From positions 12,337,351-12,401,350 of the forward strand of contig NC_079877.1 in the NCBI RefSeq assembly GCF_029227915.1: 64,000 nucleotides of DNA. The letters are read 5' to 3'. The DNA comes from Hydractinia symbiolongicarpus (taxonomy: Eukaryota > Cnidaria > Hydrozoa > Anthoathecata > Hydractiniidae). Both the position numbers and the translations under genes were made by a program. This document shows positions 1 to 12,500 of the stretch, one piece after another; position 1 is the first letter of the stretch; every line of letters begins with the position of its first letter. Below the pieces are notes generated by a model. It was not told the origin of the DNA. It saw nothing but the letters and a program-made list of their open reading frames with translations, and did not search any database.

Positions 1-130
1 TGATTCAAAACTTTTCACAGTTTTCATTTATAACACAACTCCTACATTCATTTTCAGCATCTTTTTTTAGCATTGGGCAAAGACCTTGAAGATTTGGACT
101 TATAAAACTGCATTTTTCTACTTTTAATTT

Positions 131-340
131 TAGCCAGAGCTAGCTAAAGAGCTAGCTAGATAGTCACAACACCATTATGAAGAAAATAATAAATACCAAA
201 CTGAATAAAGAATTTTAAAGGAATAAGAATATATAGCTCGCTTGTGTAAGTAGGATGCTACCTCGAAATATACGTTTGTAACTAGCCAAAATCATAAAAT
301 TGGTTTGTTTAAAATTTATACACACATACGTATTTAGAAA
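131..340. repeat. Dispersed repeat with agctagcta-rich head
   Basis: This stretch of the tandem unit, with a copy at 2965-3174, starts with a run of overlapping agctagcta motifs and goes on through a motif resembling ggatgct(a/c)cct to an aaaattgg-ttgttta motif. The same order of motifs, more diverged, appears at about 38740-38990, and a short version of the head appears near 7335. It is therefore an interspersed family that happens to sit inside the tandem unit. The type of element is not recognised. Confidence 0.5.
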
Positions 341-554
341 GAAGCCTACAAACCTCACACCATCACTTCCAAACCAAAACGGCCTTTGTAAGCGTAGCCT
401 GTTTTGTTTTCCGAATCTGTTTGGGAAATTCGTGAAAATTTGTTTCTGTGCAATTTGATTTTTTCCCCTGTTCGGAAAACCATTTACACTGTTGATTTCT
501 TCTGATTTTTTTTCCGACCTAAAATCATAATAAAATCTATGTAAATTTTAATGT

Positions 555-770
555 CAAAGCCTTTCCCAAAACAGAACAAATTGAGAAACGGACTGTCATC
601 AAATCCTTTTTCGCGAAATTTAACTCTCGCGGGACATGCCAAGTTTAGCAACGTGAAAACATATCTTGCGAAAATCAAATTTAAGTTTCACAAAATTCTT
701 GTTAAAATATCTTCCCGAAATATATTTCTGGATATCGCGAAAGTAAAGTCTTTCACATATTTACCCCTTC
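555..770. repeat. Degenerate short tandem repeat with cgcgaaa motif
   Basis: Short motifs of the form cgcgaaat or its complement (tcgcgaaatt, ctcgcggga, cttgcgaaaat, atcgcgaaagt) recur about every 20-30 bases. They create the 130-residue open frame 551-943, and the same stretch recurs at 3389-3604. Such minisatellites are common inside invertebrate DNA transposons, so the open frame is better explained by periodic sequence than by a gene. Confidence 0.5.
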
Positions 771-1087
771 CCCTTGTCGCTTGTGTATTTGAAATATTTT
801 TTAAGATATATGAGAAAGTTTTGTTTACTTTTGTAACGTTATCACATCTGTTATTAAGATTGAATATAATATTTATGTGTGTGTATCATCAATTTCATAT
901 TACGCAATTAACAGATGAAAAAAAAGGGAAGAAACTTCGGTAAAAGTTTTTCATTTCTGGTTATGATTTTTAAAACAATTCATCAATTTGTTTAGTAATA
1001 GCTTACCAGTCTCTTTAATAATAGCCGTATTTTGTCTGTGTGTCCGCGAAAGCTACGTCCCGTACAGGAATCAAGAAATATTTATAA

Positions 1088-1789
1088 CTAGTTATTTAAA
1101 CCCGTGGAATAATCCACTTAAATATATTTTATTCGTTCGTTTTAAACGAAGTCCCGCACAGATATCCACTCAAAAATATTAAAATTTATTCTATGTTTTT
1201 TATCACAAAATCATTGGTTGTCAGTTTCATTTTAAAGACGCAAACAATGAAAACTTTTAAACAAAATTGACAACTATAATAACAACGTTGGTTGCCTGTG
1301 ACTTTACTCGTATAACAATTTATAACAAAGGACCCGTCACGGTAAATTTAAATCGCATGCAATAAAATTCCCAGCTAATAAAATCACTTTATTTTATCAC
1401 ATGAGTTGTTTTAGCTAAACAGCGAATTCATTGTTCTTTTCGTCAAAACGTTTTTTGTTAATTCCAATCAAGCGGGAATAAATGAAACCAATATGTTATA
1501 ACAGTAGACAATAGACACGTGCGTAAGGGAATAATAAAAATTAATTACCCGTGACTTTGTGTATTGAAGTTTACATCGTCACAGAAAGGTTTTTTATGAG
1601 AACAATAAAATAAATTAACCGTGACCTTTTTAAATCAAAAATTTTAAATCAATATGAAAAAGCACAAAAAAGACAGAATAAAAAAAAGTTTAGCAAAAGT
1701 GACATGTTACTGCGGCTGTTTCTTTAGAAAAAACAACACGTCCACTTTGCCTGTTACAGACACACGGAACTGGCGTATTATTATATAGA
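1088..1789 (-). mobile_element. Non-autonomous Helitron-type element, tandem copy 1
   Basis: Read on the minus strand, the element starts with TC followed by TATATAATAATACGCCAG at 1789. It ends in a short hairpin (gtggattattccac) followed by CTAG at 1091-1088. The flanking bases are A on the 5' side and T on the 3' side, which matches Helitron insertion between A and T without target duplication. The interior of about 0.7 kb has no Rep/helicase coding. The same 5' end sequence recurs near 54003, with related ends near 52156 and 54524. The family assignment rests on these terminal structures only. Confidence 0.65.
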
Positions 1790-1955
1790 TGCACACCAAT
1801 ACCAAATGCGATATATTTTTGTCCACTTTATTGTGACGGGTAAATTTAAAGGACGGGCGAGCCCGTGAATTATTCGGGTGTCTGTCACGCAAAATGGTAG
1901 CTTAGCTGCGCAAGTAGCGAGACGCATGCAATGTGGTATAAAAAGGCCGGACGAA

Positions 1956-1986
1956 CCCGTGGATTTTTCCACGGGCTAACGACTAG
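1956..1986 (+). mobile_element. Helitron-type 3' terminus (hairpin plus CTAG)
   Basis: A perfect 8-bp-stem hairpin, cccgtggatttttccacggg at 1956-1975, is followed seven bases later by CTAG at 1983-1986 and then T. This is the canonical 3' end of a Helitron on the plus strand. Its 5' end could not be placed. Similar 3' ends appear on the minus strand at 48996, 51457 and 52159. Confidence 0.6.
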
Positions 1987-2036
1987 TGATTAATAAGCGC
2001 CAATAAATCTGCAACAATGAATTCTCATATCAGGCC

Positions 2037-2169
2037 GATATTCAGCAAGGCAAAGTCGGAATCCGTAATTATTTAGTCGAGCTTGTGATTTTCGAATCGA
2101 AGCGGAGTCAAGTATAAACAAAGCAAGACTTAATAATTACGATATCCGATTTTACCGCGCTGAATATCT
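2037..2169. repeat. Foldback inverted repeat, about 49-bp arms
   Basis: The arm 2037-2085 is an imperfect inverted match to 2121-2169. Both contain gatattcagc and gtaattatt in opposite orientation, separated by a 35-base loop. The copy in the next tandem unit is 4871-5003. It could be a small foldback element or a structural part of the unit. No coding function is seen. Confidence 0.65.
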
Positions 2170-2503
2170 GTTTTATCATACACTATTGAAAAAGAACCAT
2201 TATCTAAAGTGGCGAACCTCTCCATTTTTTATTATATTAATTTTGCTTTGTTTTTGTCTTCTTCGTCGTTCTTGTTTCTTGTTATTTAAGCTTCTTGTTA
2301 TTTTAAGCTCTCAATCTAATTGCTTATCCTTTGTGTACTACAATCGAGAACAATTAAGAGTGGAGTGCGATATAATACATCCTTTGTTTGATAACTTTTT
2401 TTATTTAGTTTTAACTCTTTATCTGACTGACTTGCGTGTAGTTTTTTAAAGGAACTGTATATATAAACAAAATAAAGTGCCGCAGAGACTATCAAATATC
2501 TCG

Positions 2504-2533
2504 AGCAGATATTCGATATCGGATCTGCTCAGA
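2504..2533. repeat. Palindromic hairpin
   Basis: Inverted repeat with arms gagcagat and atctgctc around an AT-rich centre. It is repeated about 2,834 bases downstream near 5338-5367. Its function is unknown. Confidence 0.55.
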
Positions 2534-3921
2534 CATTTGACTTTCGGCTAACGACTGCACGAATATCCAAAAATATTCTGTCAGACGCTCCAGCCTGAGG
2601 TGCATGAAAATAGAGATTAGTACAATCTCCTATCAAACATTAACCTCGACGGAATGGCGAAAATCATACTAAAAATGTTTCATTAATGTCGTCTCGACCG
2701 TTGACTGACAGTTTTCAGTGAAGATAATTTTAACAGTTATCTGGTTTTGGTAAAAGTATGAAATATGCACGAGTGCGAGACTTTTTATCAAGGGAAACAC
2801 AATTGATGATGTGTTAATTATAATTTTTAGAATTTGATTCAAAACTTTTCACAGTTTTCATTTATAACACAACTCCTACATTCATTTTCAGCATCTTTTT
2901 TTAGCATTGGGCAAAGACCTTGAAGATTTGGACTTATAAAACTGCATTTTTCTACTTTTAATTTTAGCCAGAGCTAGCTAAAGAGCTAGCTAGATAGTCA
3001 CAACACCATTATGAAGAAAATAATAAATACCAAACTGAATAAAGAATTTTAAAGGAATAAGAATATATAGCTCGCTTGTGTAAGTAGGATGCTACCTCGA
3101 AATATACGTTTGTAACTAGCCAAAATCATAAAATTGGTTTGTTTAAAATTTATACACACATACGTATTTAGAAAGAAGCCTACAAACCTCACACCATCAC
3201 TTCCAAACCAAAACAGCCTTTGTAAGCGTAGCCTGTTTTGTTTTCCGAATCTGTTTGGGAAATTCGTGAAAATTTGTTTCTGTGCAATTTGATTTTTTCC
3301 CCTGTTCGGAAAACCATTTACACTGTTGATTTCTTCTGATTTTTTTTCCGACCTAAAATCATAATAAAATCTATGTAAATTTTAATGTCAAAGCCTTTCC
3401 CAAAACTGAACAAATTGAGAAACGGACTGTCATCAAATCCTTTTTCGCGAAATTTAACTCTCGCGGGACATGCCAAGTTTAGCAACGTGAAAACATATCT
3501 TGCGAAAATCAAATTTAAGTTTCACAAAATTCTTGTTAAAATATCTTCCCGAAATATATTTCTGGATATCGCGAAAGTAAAGTCTTTCACATATTTACCC
3601 CTTCCCCTTGTCGCTTGTGTATTTGAAATATTTTTTAAGATATATGAGAAAGTTTTGTTTACTTTTGTAACGTTATCACATCTGTTATTAAGATTGAATA
3701 TAATATTTATGTGTGTGTATCATCAATTTCATATTACGCAATTAACAGATGAAAAAAAAGGGAAGAAACTTCGGTAAAAGTTTTTCATTTCTGGTTATGA
3801 TTTTTAAAACAATTCATCAATTTGTTTAGTAATAGCTTACCAGTCTCTTTAATAATAGCCGTATTTTGTCTGTGTGTCCGCGAAAGCTACGTCCCGTACA
3901 GGAATCAAGAAATATTTATAA

Positions 3922-4623
3922 CTAGTTATTTAAACCCGTGGAATAATCCACTTAAATATATTTTATTCGTTCGTTTTAAACGAAATCCCGCACAGATATC
4001 CACTCAAAAATATTAAAATTTATTCTATGTTTTTTATCACAAAATCATTGGTTGTCAGTTTCATTTTAAAGACGCAAACAATGAAAACTTTTAAACAAAA
4101 TTGACAACTATAATAACAACGTTGGTTGCCTGTGACTTTACTCGTATAACAATTTATAACAAAGGACCCGTCACGGTAAATTTAAATCGCATGCAATAAA
4201 ATTCCCAGCTAATAAAATCACTTTATTTTATCACATGAGTTGTTTTAGCTAAACAGCGAATTCATTGTTCTTTTCGTCAAAACGTTTTTTGTTAATTCCA
4301 ATCAAGCGGGAATAAATGAAACCAATATGTTATAACAGTAGACAATAGACACGTGCGTAAGGGAATAATAAAAATTAATTACCCGTGACTTTGTGTATTG
4401 AAGTTTACATCGTCACAGAAAGGTTTTTTATGAGAACAATAAAATAAATTAACCGTGACCTTTTTAAATCAAAAATTTTAAATCAATATGAAAAAGCACA
4501 CAAAAGACAGAATAAAAAAAAGTTTAGCAAAAGTGACATGTTACTGCGGCTGTTTCTTTAGAAAAAACAACACGTCCACTTTGCCTGTTACAGACACACG
4601 GAACTGGCGTATTATTATATAGA
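3922..4623 (-). mobile_element. Non-autonomous Helitron-type element, tandem copy 2
   Basis: This is the counterpart, exactly 2,834 bp downstream, of the element at 1088-1789, with the same TC start, terminal hairpin and CTAG. It arose with the larger tandem duplication and is not an independent insertion. Confidence 0.65.
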
Positions 4624-4789
4624 TGCACACCAATACCAAATGCGATATATTTTTGTCCACTTTATTGTGACGGGTAAATTTAAAGGACGGGCGAGCCCGT
4701 GAATTATTCGGGTGTCTGTCACGCAAAATGGTAGCTTAGCTGCGCAAGTAGCGAGACGCATGCAATGTGGTATAAAAAGGCCGGACGAA

Positions 4790-4820
4790 CCCGTGGATTT
4801 TTCCGCGGGCTAACGACTAG
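4790..4820 (+). mobile_element. Helitron-type 3' terminus, tandem copy 2
   Basis: Copy of the terminus at 1956-1986. One base in the right arm of the hairpin has changed from a to g, which leaves a weaker pair in the stem, while CTAG-T is kept. Confidence 0.55.
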
Positions 4821-5772
4821 TGATTAATAAGCGCCAATAAATCTGCAACAATGAATTCTCATATCAGGCCGATATTTAGCAAGGCAAAGTCGGAATCCGT
4901 AATTATTTAGTCGAGCTTGTGATTTTCGAATCGAAGCGGAGTCAAGTATAAACAAAGCAAGACTTAATAATTACGATATCCGATTTTACCGCGCTGAATA
5001 TCTGTTTTATCATACACTATTGAAAAAGAACCATTATCTAAAGTGGCGAACCTCTCCATTTTTTATTATATTAATTTTGCTTTGTTTTTGTCTTCTTCGT
5101 CGTTCTTGTTTCTTGTTATTTAAGCTTCTTGTTATTTTAAGCTCTCAATCTAATTGCTTATCCTTTGTGTACTACAATCGAGAACAATTAAGAGTGGAGT
5201 GCGATATAATACATCCTTTGTTTGATAACTTTTTTTATTTAGTTTTAACTCTTTATCTGACTGACTTGCGTGTAGTTTTTTAAAGGAACTGTATATATAA
5301 ACAAAATAAAGTGCCGCAGAGACTATCAAGTATCTCGAGCAGATATTCGATATCGGATCTGCTCAGACATTTGACTTTCGGCTAACGACTGCACGAATAT
5401 CCAAAAATATTCTGTCAGACGTTCCAGCCTGAGGTGCATGATAATAGAGATTAGTACAATCTCCTATCAAACATTAACCTCGACGGAATGGCGAAAATCA
5501 TACTAAAAATGTTTCATTAATGTCGTCTCGACCGTTGACTGACAGTTTTCAGTGAAGATAATTGTAACAGTTATCTGGTTTTGGTAAAAGTATGAAATAT
5601 GCACGAGTGCGAGACTTTTTATCAAGGGAAACACAATTGATGATGTGTTAATTATAATTTTTAGAATTTGATTCAAAACTTTTCACAGTTTTCATTTATA
5701 ACACAACTCCTACATTCATTTTCAGCATCTTTTTTTAGCATTGGGCAAAGACCTTGAAGATTTGGACTTATA

Positions 5773-6580
5773 GTTGTAAATGCACGAAATAAAAGTTTAC
5801 GCAAACTTTAATTTATTTAACATGTTTTTATTTGGAGATTTGGTATGTCTAATTAGATTTTCGTTTGTTTGTTTTCTTTTTTGATACCCATTTACCAAAA
5901 CGTCGAAATCATGTTCTGACAAGAGCTTGAATGAAACTGGAGTTACAATGTCAGCTATGGCAACGTATTTTTACCGTTGGTTCAACATTGAAATGCCCAC
6001 CCGACGGTAAAGAATCTTGCTTTCTTAACTATGGTGAATCTATCTAGCATTTTGAAATTGATTAGAACCTACTCTATTCTAAAATAGTTTGAATATTCTA
6101 GTTGAGAAACAAAAGCGTTAAACAATGTTTAACTTTATTTCTTCCTAGGCCGAAACAGTCTAAATCACAACGTTCGTTTTTTAAAGAACCGAACCAATTA
6201 AAATTCAATTCAACTCGATGGAAAAGTTTGTCAAAATTGAATTTCAGTTTTTTATCGCGTTTTTCAAACTGAAATAGAGATATAGCTACCACCTCTTCGC
6301 TATCGTTTTGATTAAAATCGAAATATATCAAACACTGGTTGAATAAACCAAACGTGATTTTTAATTCTTCATTATTTCAATCTCACGTGAGATATAGATA
6401 AAAATCACGTTTTTATATTGAGACTCATTGAGGAGTTTTATTAATAACGATTTTTTGAGGTGTGACCGCATTAACATTATTTAACAGAAACAAATTTTCA
6501 CGAAATTCCCAAACGATGATATATTGTGCTATAAACCTTCGCAGTGTTATACGGTTAAGTTAAAAACAACAGAAGGAAAA
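5773..6580. promoter_or_regulatory. Upstream region of the 17-exon gene, with inverted repeat
   Basis: No gene is seen between the tandem repeat and the first coding exon of the large gene. An inverted repeat at about 6350-6412 has arms aaacgtgattttta and taaaaatcacgttt around the palindrome ctcacgtgag, which contains an E-box CACGTG. It may be a tiny foldback element or a regulatory site. No clear TATA box was identified, and the promoter role is inferred from position only. Confidence 0.35.
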
Positions 6581-9500
6581 ATGCAAAGCAATTATCTGCT
6601 TGGTTATTGTTTGGTTTTTGTTAGTTTCAGAGGTTGCTTTTCATTCGAAGGTAATGAAAAAGTTCGTTCTGCATATCCTACTCCCTGGGTTAAATTGGTA
6701 TCTGAAACATCCGTTTTTGTTTCGATATAAATGTGATAAATCAAATGCCAATAAATTTGGAAAAGGCAGGAAATAATTGTTGGCAAGTATTAGGTTGATT
6801 TTTTGGCTTGATCACAAAGATAACTTGAGTGATTGAAACATGCTACTTATAATCCTAGTGAAAATATTACTATTGCTTTGTACCTCTTTTTTTTGACAAT
6901 TTTATTTATTTACTTTATTTATAGTTTTATTTTATTTTTTCCGTTTATGCTGTCCTAAAACTAATTTTTTTTTTATTTACATGTATAAAAAATAGGTTTT
7001 AAATCAAATAGCTACCTGTCTTGAATTGTCTATAAAGTTTTTATTAAATCTCATTTACAACTTTCTTACAGAGCATTTCAAGCAACTTGAGGATCGATGT
7101 GATGACGTCAGTCTGTCTAAGGAATGTCCTTACCAACCATGCTGCGATTTCATTAAATTCTTTCCGTCTTCTGTTCGGCGTAGGATTCAAACAGTTACGG
7201 GTTGCACATGCAACAATGATTGTCAAAGGTTTGGTACTTTTTCCTTTTTATCCCCTGTTTAATTCATAGGCCAGAAAAATATTTTTAAAATTTGCTTTTG
7301 AATTTTCTAAAGTTAATTGTCGCCCTTTTAAACAGCCAGGTGTAGCTAAACGCCTATATATCAGTCATCTAGAGCTATATAAGAATCCATAAGAAGTCCT
7401 TAGCTGTAGAAAATTTATTAAAATCCACTCGTGGTACGATCATTTTTTTCGCAGACCGAGGATTTAAGATTTAAAAAAAATCCCTGTTAACGTGATATCC
7501 AGCTCAAATTTACATAATCCACGCTGTTTATAGATTCCTGTTTCATTCAAAGCTATCTATTGAATCATTAATTGCCATTAAGATCGTGGCAATATATTTC
7601 TAACAATGTTATCACCTTCAGTCACAATTGTTTGAATATTTAATATGCTGTAAAGATACCGACGTTTTCTGATGCACAAGCAAAGAATCGAAATGATTTG
7701 ACACAAGAATTAAATTTTAAAGTATATGTTATGAATTCTGAGCGATTTATACTTGTGAAAATCAAAGTTTATTCATTGTGTTCAACTTCATTGAAAAGCA
7801 AAGGTGAATCATATAAAAATCACTAAATGATTGAACTCGCATATAAAAAACAAAAAAATTTTTCTGTAAATAAAACTGTTTGTTGACTAATTTTTGAAGT
7901 CATTTTTTTTCCAAGACAAGCGCTATTTGATATCAAAAAATAAATGCAAAAAAAAAATATGCATGCAAAGAAGATTACAATTTTACTGCCAAATTTAAAC
8001 TAATAATAATCAGATATTGTATCTTCTTATATTTGAAGCATTTTGGTTCTTAATATAAAGCAAAAAAGCTAGAATCGGTAACAAATCTTAGCCGGCAAAA
8101 ATGGTCATTAGATATTTTGGTCATTAGAATAAATTAAGTAAAATTTTAATCAATAAAAAATATTAGTAAATGAGCCAAAACTTAGTCAATTTTTACCGAT
8201 CTATTTTACCAATAAATTATCGAACATTTTCCCTTAAAATGTTACCCACTTCTGGTTCCCACAGTATGTACAATTACAGAACACGATTGCTTTGAAAATA
8301 CGGTCGGTGTGTACAGAAAAAAGTATTAGGAAACGCTTTACAACAGAGGCATTCTTAAAGCTGATTTTTTTAAATGAATTTTACTAATTGAGATATTCAC
8401 CTGAAACTTACAGTGTAGTCTTTTCTTGTATAGAAAACGCATTTTGTGCAAACATGGCCGATGCGACAAGATCAGTGGTAAATGCATATGTGAAAATTGT
8501 TGGAGTGGTTCGCAGTGCGATCAATATAGTAAGTTCAGTTCACATTAAACTATTGTTTATCTTAATTTTAACATTTAAATTTATAAACCTATATGTATTT
8601 TAACACAGAATAGCGAATGGTTTTGTAATAAGCCTATAATAGGCCCTCTTTGTATTCAAAACATCAACTAGATCGCACAAATGTGTAGGTTCCATGAACA
8701 TCTTCTGACAAGTTTAATCACTCAATCTCCGAAATATGATCCCTAATTTGACTTGACTTCTCCTAAAATGACTCCTCAGTTATAAAACGCTATGAATAAC
8801 TGATAGCTATTTTCAACCTGTTTATACGAGAAATACGTAGCACTGATTGGCTAACACATTTTAACGATGGGCATTATAAAGCACGGTATAACTCATAGCA
8901 ACCAAAATTGTAGCTAAAATGTAAACAAATAACATTGCCGGAGAATCGTTAAAATATGGCTACATACATACAGACACAAAAATCAAGCTACAGTAAGTCC
9001 ACAGTCTCGAGTCACTTCGCCAAAAAAACAGCAAGAAATGTGTTGATATTTTAAATTCACTGCGTTTTTAATATCAAATCGTAACGAAGAAGAATCTTCG
9101 TTTCTAAAACTTTTAAAACAATTCTATATATGGTCATTCTTATTTCCTTTTTTAAAAAATGAACCAATAAAATTTGAATCTAACGTTTTCTTTTTTTTAA
9201 CAAAACCTGTTTTTTACAACCTTGTCACAAGTTAATCTCTATATAATAATCCTGGTTTTAACAAACAGTTAGTTGTTAGTTAATATCTATCTTTTCCGAG
9301 AAATTTTCCGTTGGTCAGCGCATGAGCCTTGGGCGATATCATATTTAGTTTGTTAACGCACAGTACCGGGTAAAGTGCATATTTCAGGATCGAAATATAT
9401 TTCAGCGAGTGAAATATATTTCAGCCAGTGAAATATATTTCAGCCAGTGAAATATATTTCAGCCAGTGAAATATATTTCAGCCAGTGAAATATACGAGAA

Positions 9501-12500
9501 CAAAAAAAAAAAAATAAAAAAAATATGACAATGCATTTCGAGAACAAGTGTGATAACTAGTTTGTCATATAAACCGAGCATAAATCATTGTAATTTGATA
9601 TACTCGGATAATATTCATGTTAATTCAATACAAATTTGTTAAAGTGAAGTTAAACAATCGAATAAAACATTAAACTCTTGAAACGCGCCATAGACATATC
9701 CTGACTAATCTAAAGTCACAGTTAAACTTAAAGCCTCTATGGTAAATAGCGAACTTCTTCTTAATGATTATATTGAAACAAAAGAATAATTGAAATGTGA
9801 ATATTTATGATTGATTGTCATAGTTTGTTTCGCAAAATTAACTTGTGTTTTTATGAAGAGAAGATTACCAAAAATTTCTTGTTTTTCAAGAGAACAATAA
9901 CTTTATGAGCTTTTTTCACGCTATTTCAGTCAATCAGAAAAATATATAAGCTGTTTGCACTGAAGAATTGAAAAATAAGTAAAAATTGCACTCCGTAGAA
10001 AACAAAAATATAGCATATATTTTGTGTAGATTAGCCAAGCACGATGTGAGAAGAACTCTAACCATATGATAACAAGCAATACCACATGATATCGATTATA
10101 TCAGAATACTGGTTATATTCACAAACTACTAAATAAAAGTACATATTTTCTGAAAGCTAAATAAATATACTATCAATTAGTGTTTTTTTCTTTTTTACTT
10201 AAAATAATGAACAGGGAAGACGGTAAAAATCATCGAACATCGTTTGTTCCATTTGCGAAATCTCCAGCATAAAAACCATAAAATTTTCTCACAATGTGTA
10301 GATCTACTTGAGCAATTTTTAAGGTTGAGCTAGTTTAGAATTTATATCGAACAATTGCATTTCATGCTGCTCTGTTTTTTATACTGTGATAATATCCTAA
10401 CAACAGTTTGAAAGCTTCACAGAACCAAAATATCTTAGTATTGTCTCCATTTTCATAAGTGTTTTTACCTTTTAGCCAAAAAGACAGGGTTGTAGCTAGC
10501 AAAAATTTGTAATTAACATAAATTAAGTTTTATTGCAAAAAAAGTTTGAAAAGTGTTTGTTGTTTCGTATTTACGTTTTTTTTATCTTATTGCTTTCATA
10601 GTATTTTTTATTTAAAATAAATACTCTATGTTTTTTAAGTTTGCCAATGATATACGCAACGATTACGGTCCATTATTACTACTAACATAAAAAAAATGAC
10701 GAAAAATTAGTTAGAATGTTTTTAAACGCTCTAGTAACAGTATTTTCATTAATTTTAAAATGACTAAAGACGTCACACAAAGAGGTTGAAGCATTTGTTT
10801 TTGGGAAGCAATCGGGGAGATTTATTTACACTGAGGGACTTACTATTGACCAGTAAAGTTTCCAAAGGTGGAAGAGTTAGAATTTCCAGGAAATCAGAAT
10901 ACGCTACTACACAGGCATAACTAAAAATATACACGAATATTCCATAATTTTTAACATGCATTTGTATTTCTTTTTCACTAAAGCAGGATCTCAATAGAAT
11001 GTTTATATATAGTTACGTATTTCCTTTTTCCTTTTTCCAAATTCATGAATTACAAACACTAATGAAGGCGTCATTTACTAAAAGTTTGATATAGTATAGT
11101 TCAAAATTACAGTCATTTTCTCCCGGCTCTTGTATGTTTTTCCACTAGATAGTCTTAAAAGAGATATAAAGGGTCACGTGCTACATAATATGTCACATTT
11201 TCAAATGGGTTTTATTTATACTAGATCAAGGATCTATTGACACATAAGAAAAAAAGGCAGATGTGCAACAATCATTCGTTCTTTTGTTTTTATAGCTTTT
11301 TTTTACATAAAGATGTCCGAGATGTAACTGACAATGTGTGTTAATTTCAGCAAACAAAAACAAGCCTAAACTTTTCACTAAGAAGCTACGCGTCCACATT
11401 GAAAATGTGCAGCCACTCTACAAGCTATTCACGAATGTGAATGCATATGACGAGGATAAGAGACTATGCTCAACACAAAAACACTGCCCTTGTGGAGACC
11501 TGGGGTATCGTTTACTTGAACCTTCAAATGTGTTTCACATCGACCGAAGAAATGGTTAGTATAAGATCAACATTTTCGTTTTCAGATAATTTCTATATTC
11601 TTAGCTTTTTGACAAGATTAGAATTTTTCACCGTTATATGTTTTCAGGTGGATTGTCATTGAAGCAGCCGCCACAACTTCCTAAATATAATTTGATAGTC
11701 GGTGTTGCAAACGTAGGTGATAAATATCCTGACAATGAAACGAAAGCATCATTGGAAGTTATTATAAATAACGTTTCGCTTGATCACTTAGCTGTGGTGC
11801 ACCACCGGTCAAGAAGAACGGTAAGGATATTTTCCTCTTAAACTCTCTCATCTTCTTTCCAATTTAATAGCACCTTCACATCACATCATACGGTGGTACT
11901 ACAATCTTGGACAAAAATATAGAGAAAATCAGTTTTTCCTTTTTTTTTCATATATGGACAAAAGTGTCAAACAATCAGTCCTACAGCCGGCAGGCTGCAA
12001 ATTTGTACTTTTGCACGCACATAGGCCAGGCAGACAGCGTTAAGAAGTTACTACTCACTTTCTATAGCACGCCCTCAAACCGAAATAATCCACATCCACA
12101 GCAACAATTAGCACATTTTAAAGGAGAGGCGAACAAAAAATTATTTCGTGGCAGCCAGAAAATAAATTTCAAGCGAGAGAAAAAAAATATAGATTTCTAA
12201 ATCCTAAAATCTGCTGAGGTAGCTCCTAAAATCAAAAATAAGATCTTTGACTTGAGATAAACAAGAATATTTTACGTTCTATAATAGCAACAGCATCTTG
12301 TAACCTTCGTTTAAACTTCTCTAAACTTAATAAATATCTGTTATTACCAACAACAATAGTGTTTTTCTCTGCTCCATAAGTCTATCTGATCTTCAAAACA
12401 AACACAGTCATCATGAACTTTAATTTGGCTGCTGTGCCGTGCACAGTTTGCCTCTCCGTTAAAAGATTGGATTTCGCCAGATAGCCTAAGTCGGATCTGA

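Larger units (their letters stand above)
1..5772. repeat. 2,834-bp tandem repeat, two full copies plus a partial third
   Basis: The sequence at position 1 recurs at 2835 and again at 5669, so the period is exactly 2,834 bp. Copies 1-2834 and 2835-5668 differ only at scattered single bases (for example 394/3228, 588/3422 and 1152/3986). The third copy stops matching after 5772. The first copy starts at the window edge, so the array may continue to the left. Open frames inside it (551-943, 988-1182 and 2186-2449, with their copies) lack recognisable domains and are part of the repeat. The near identity of the copies suggests a recent duplication or homogenisation. A collapsed or artificially expanded assembly cannot be excluded from sequence alone. 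Confidence 0.95.

Noticed and set aside
551-943. 130-residue open frame (copy at 3385-3777)
   Set aside because: It lies in a degenerate cgcgaaa-type short repeat within a tandem array, has no domain, and its composition follows the repeat.
9391-9494. CRISPR-like array
   Set aside because: The units are contiguous 19-base repeats without unique spacers, and the genome is animal.
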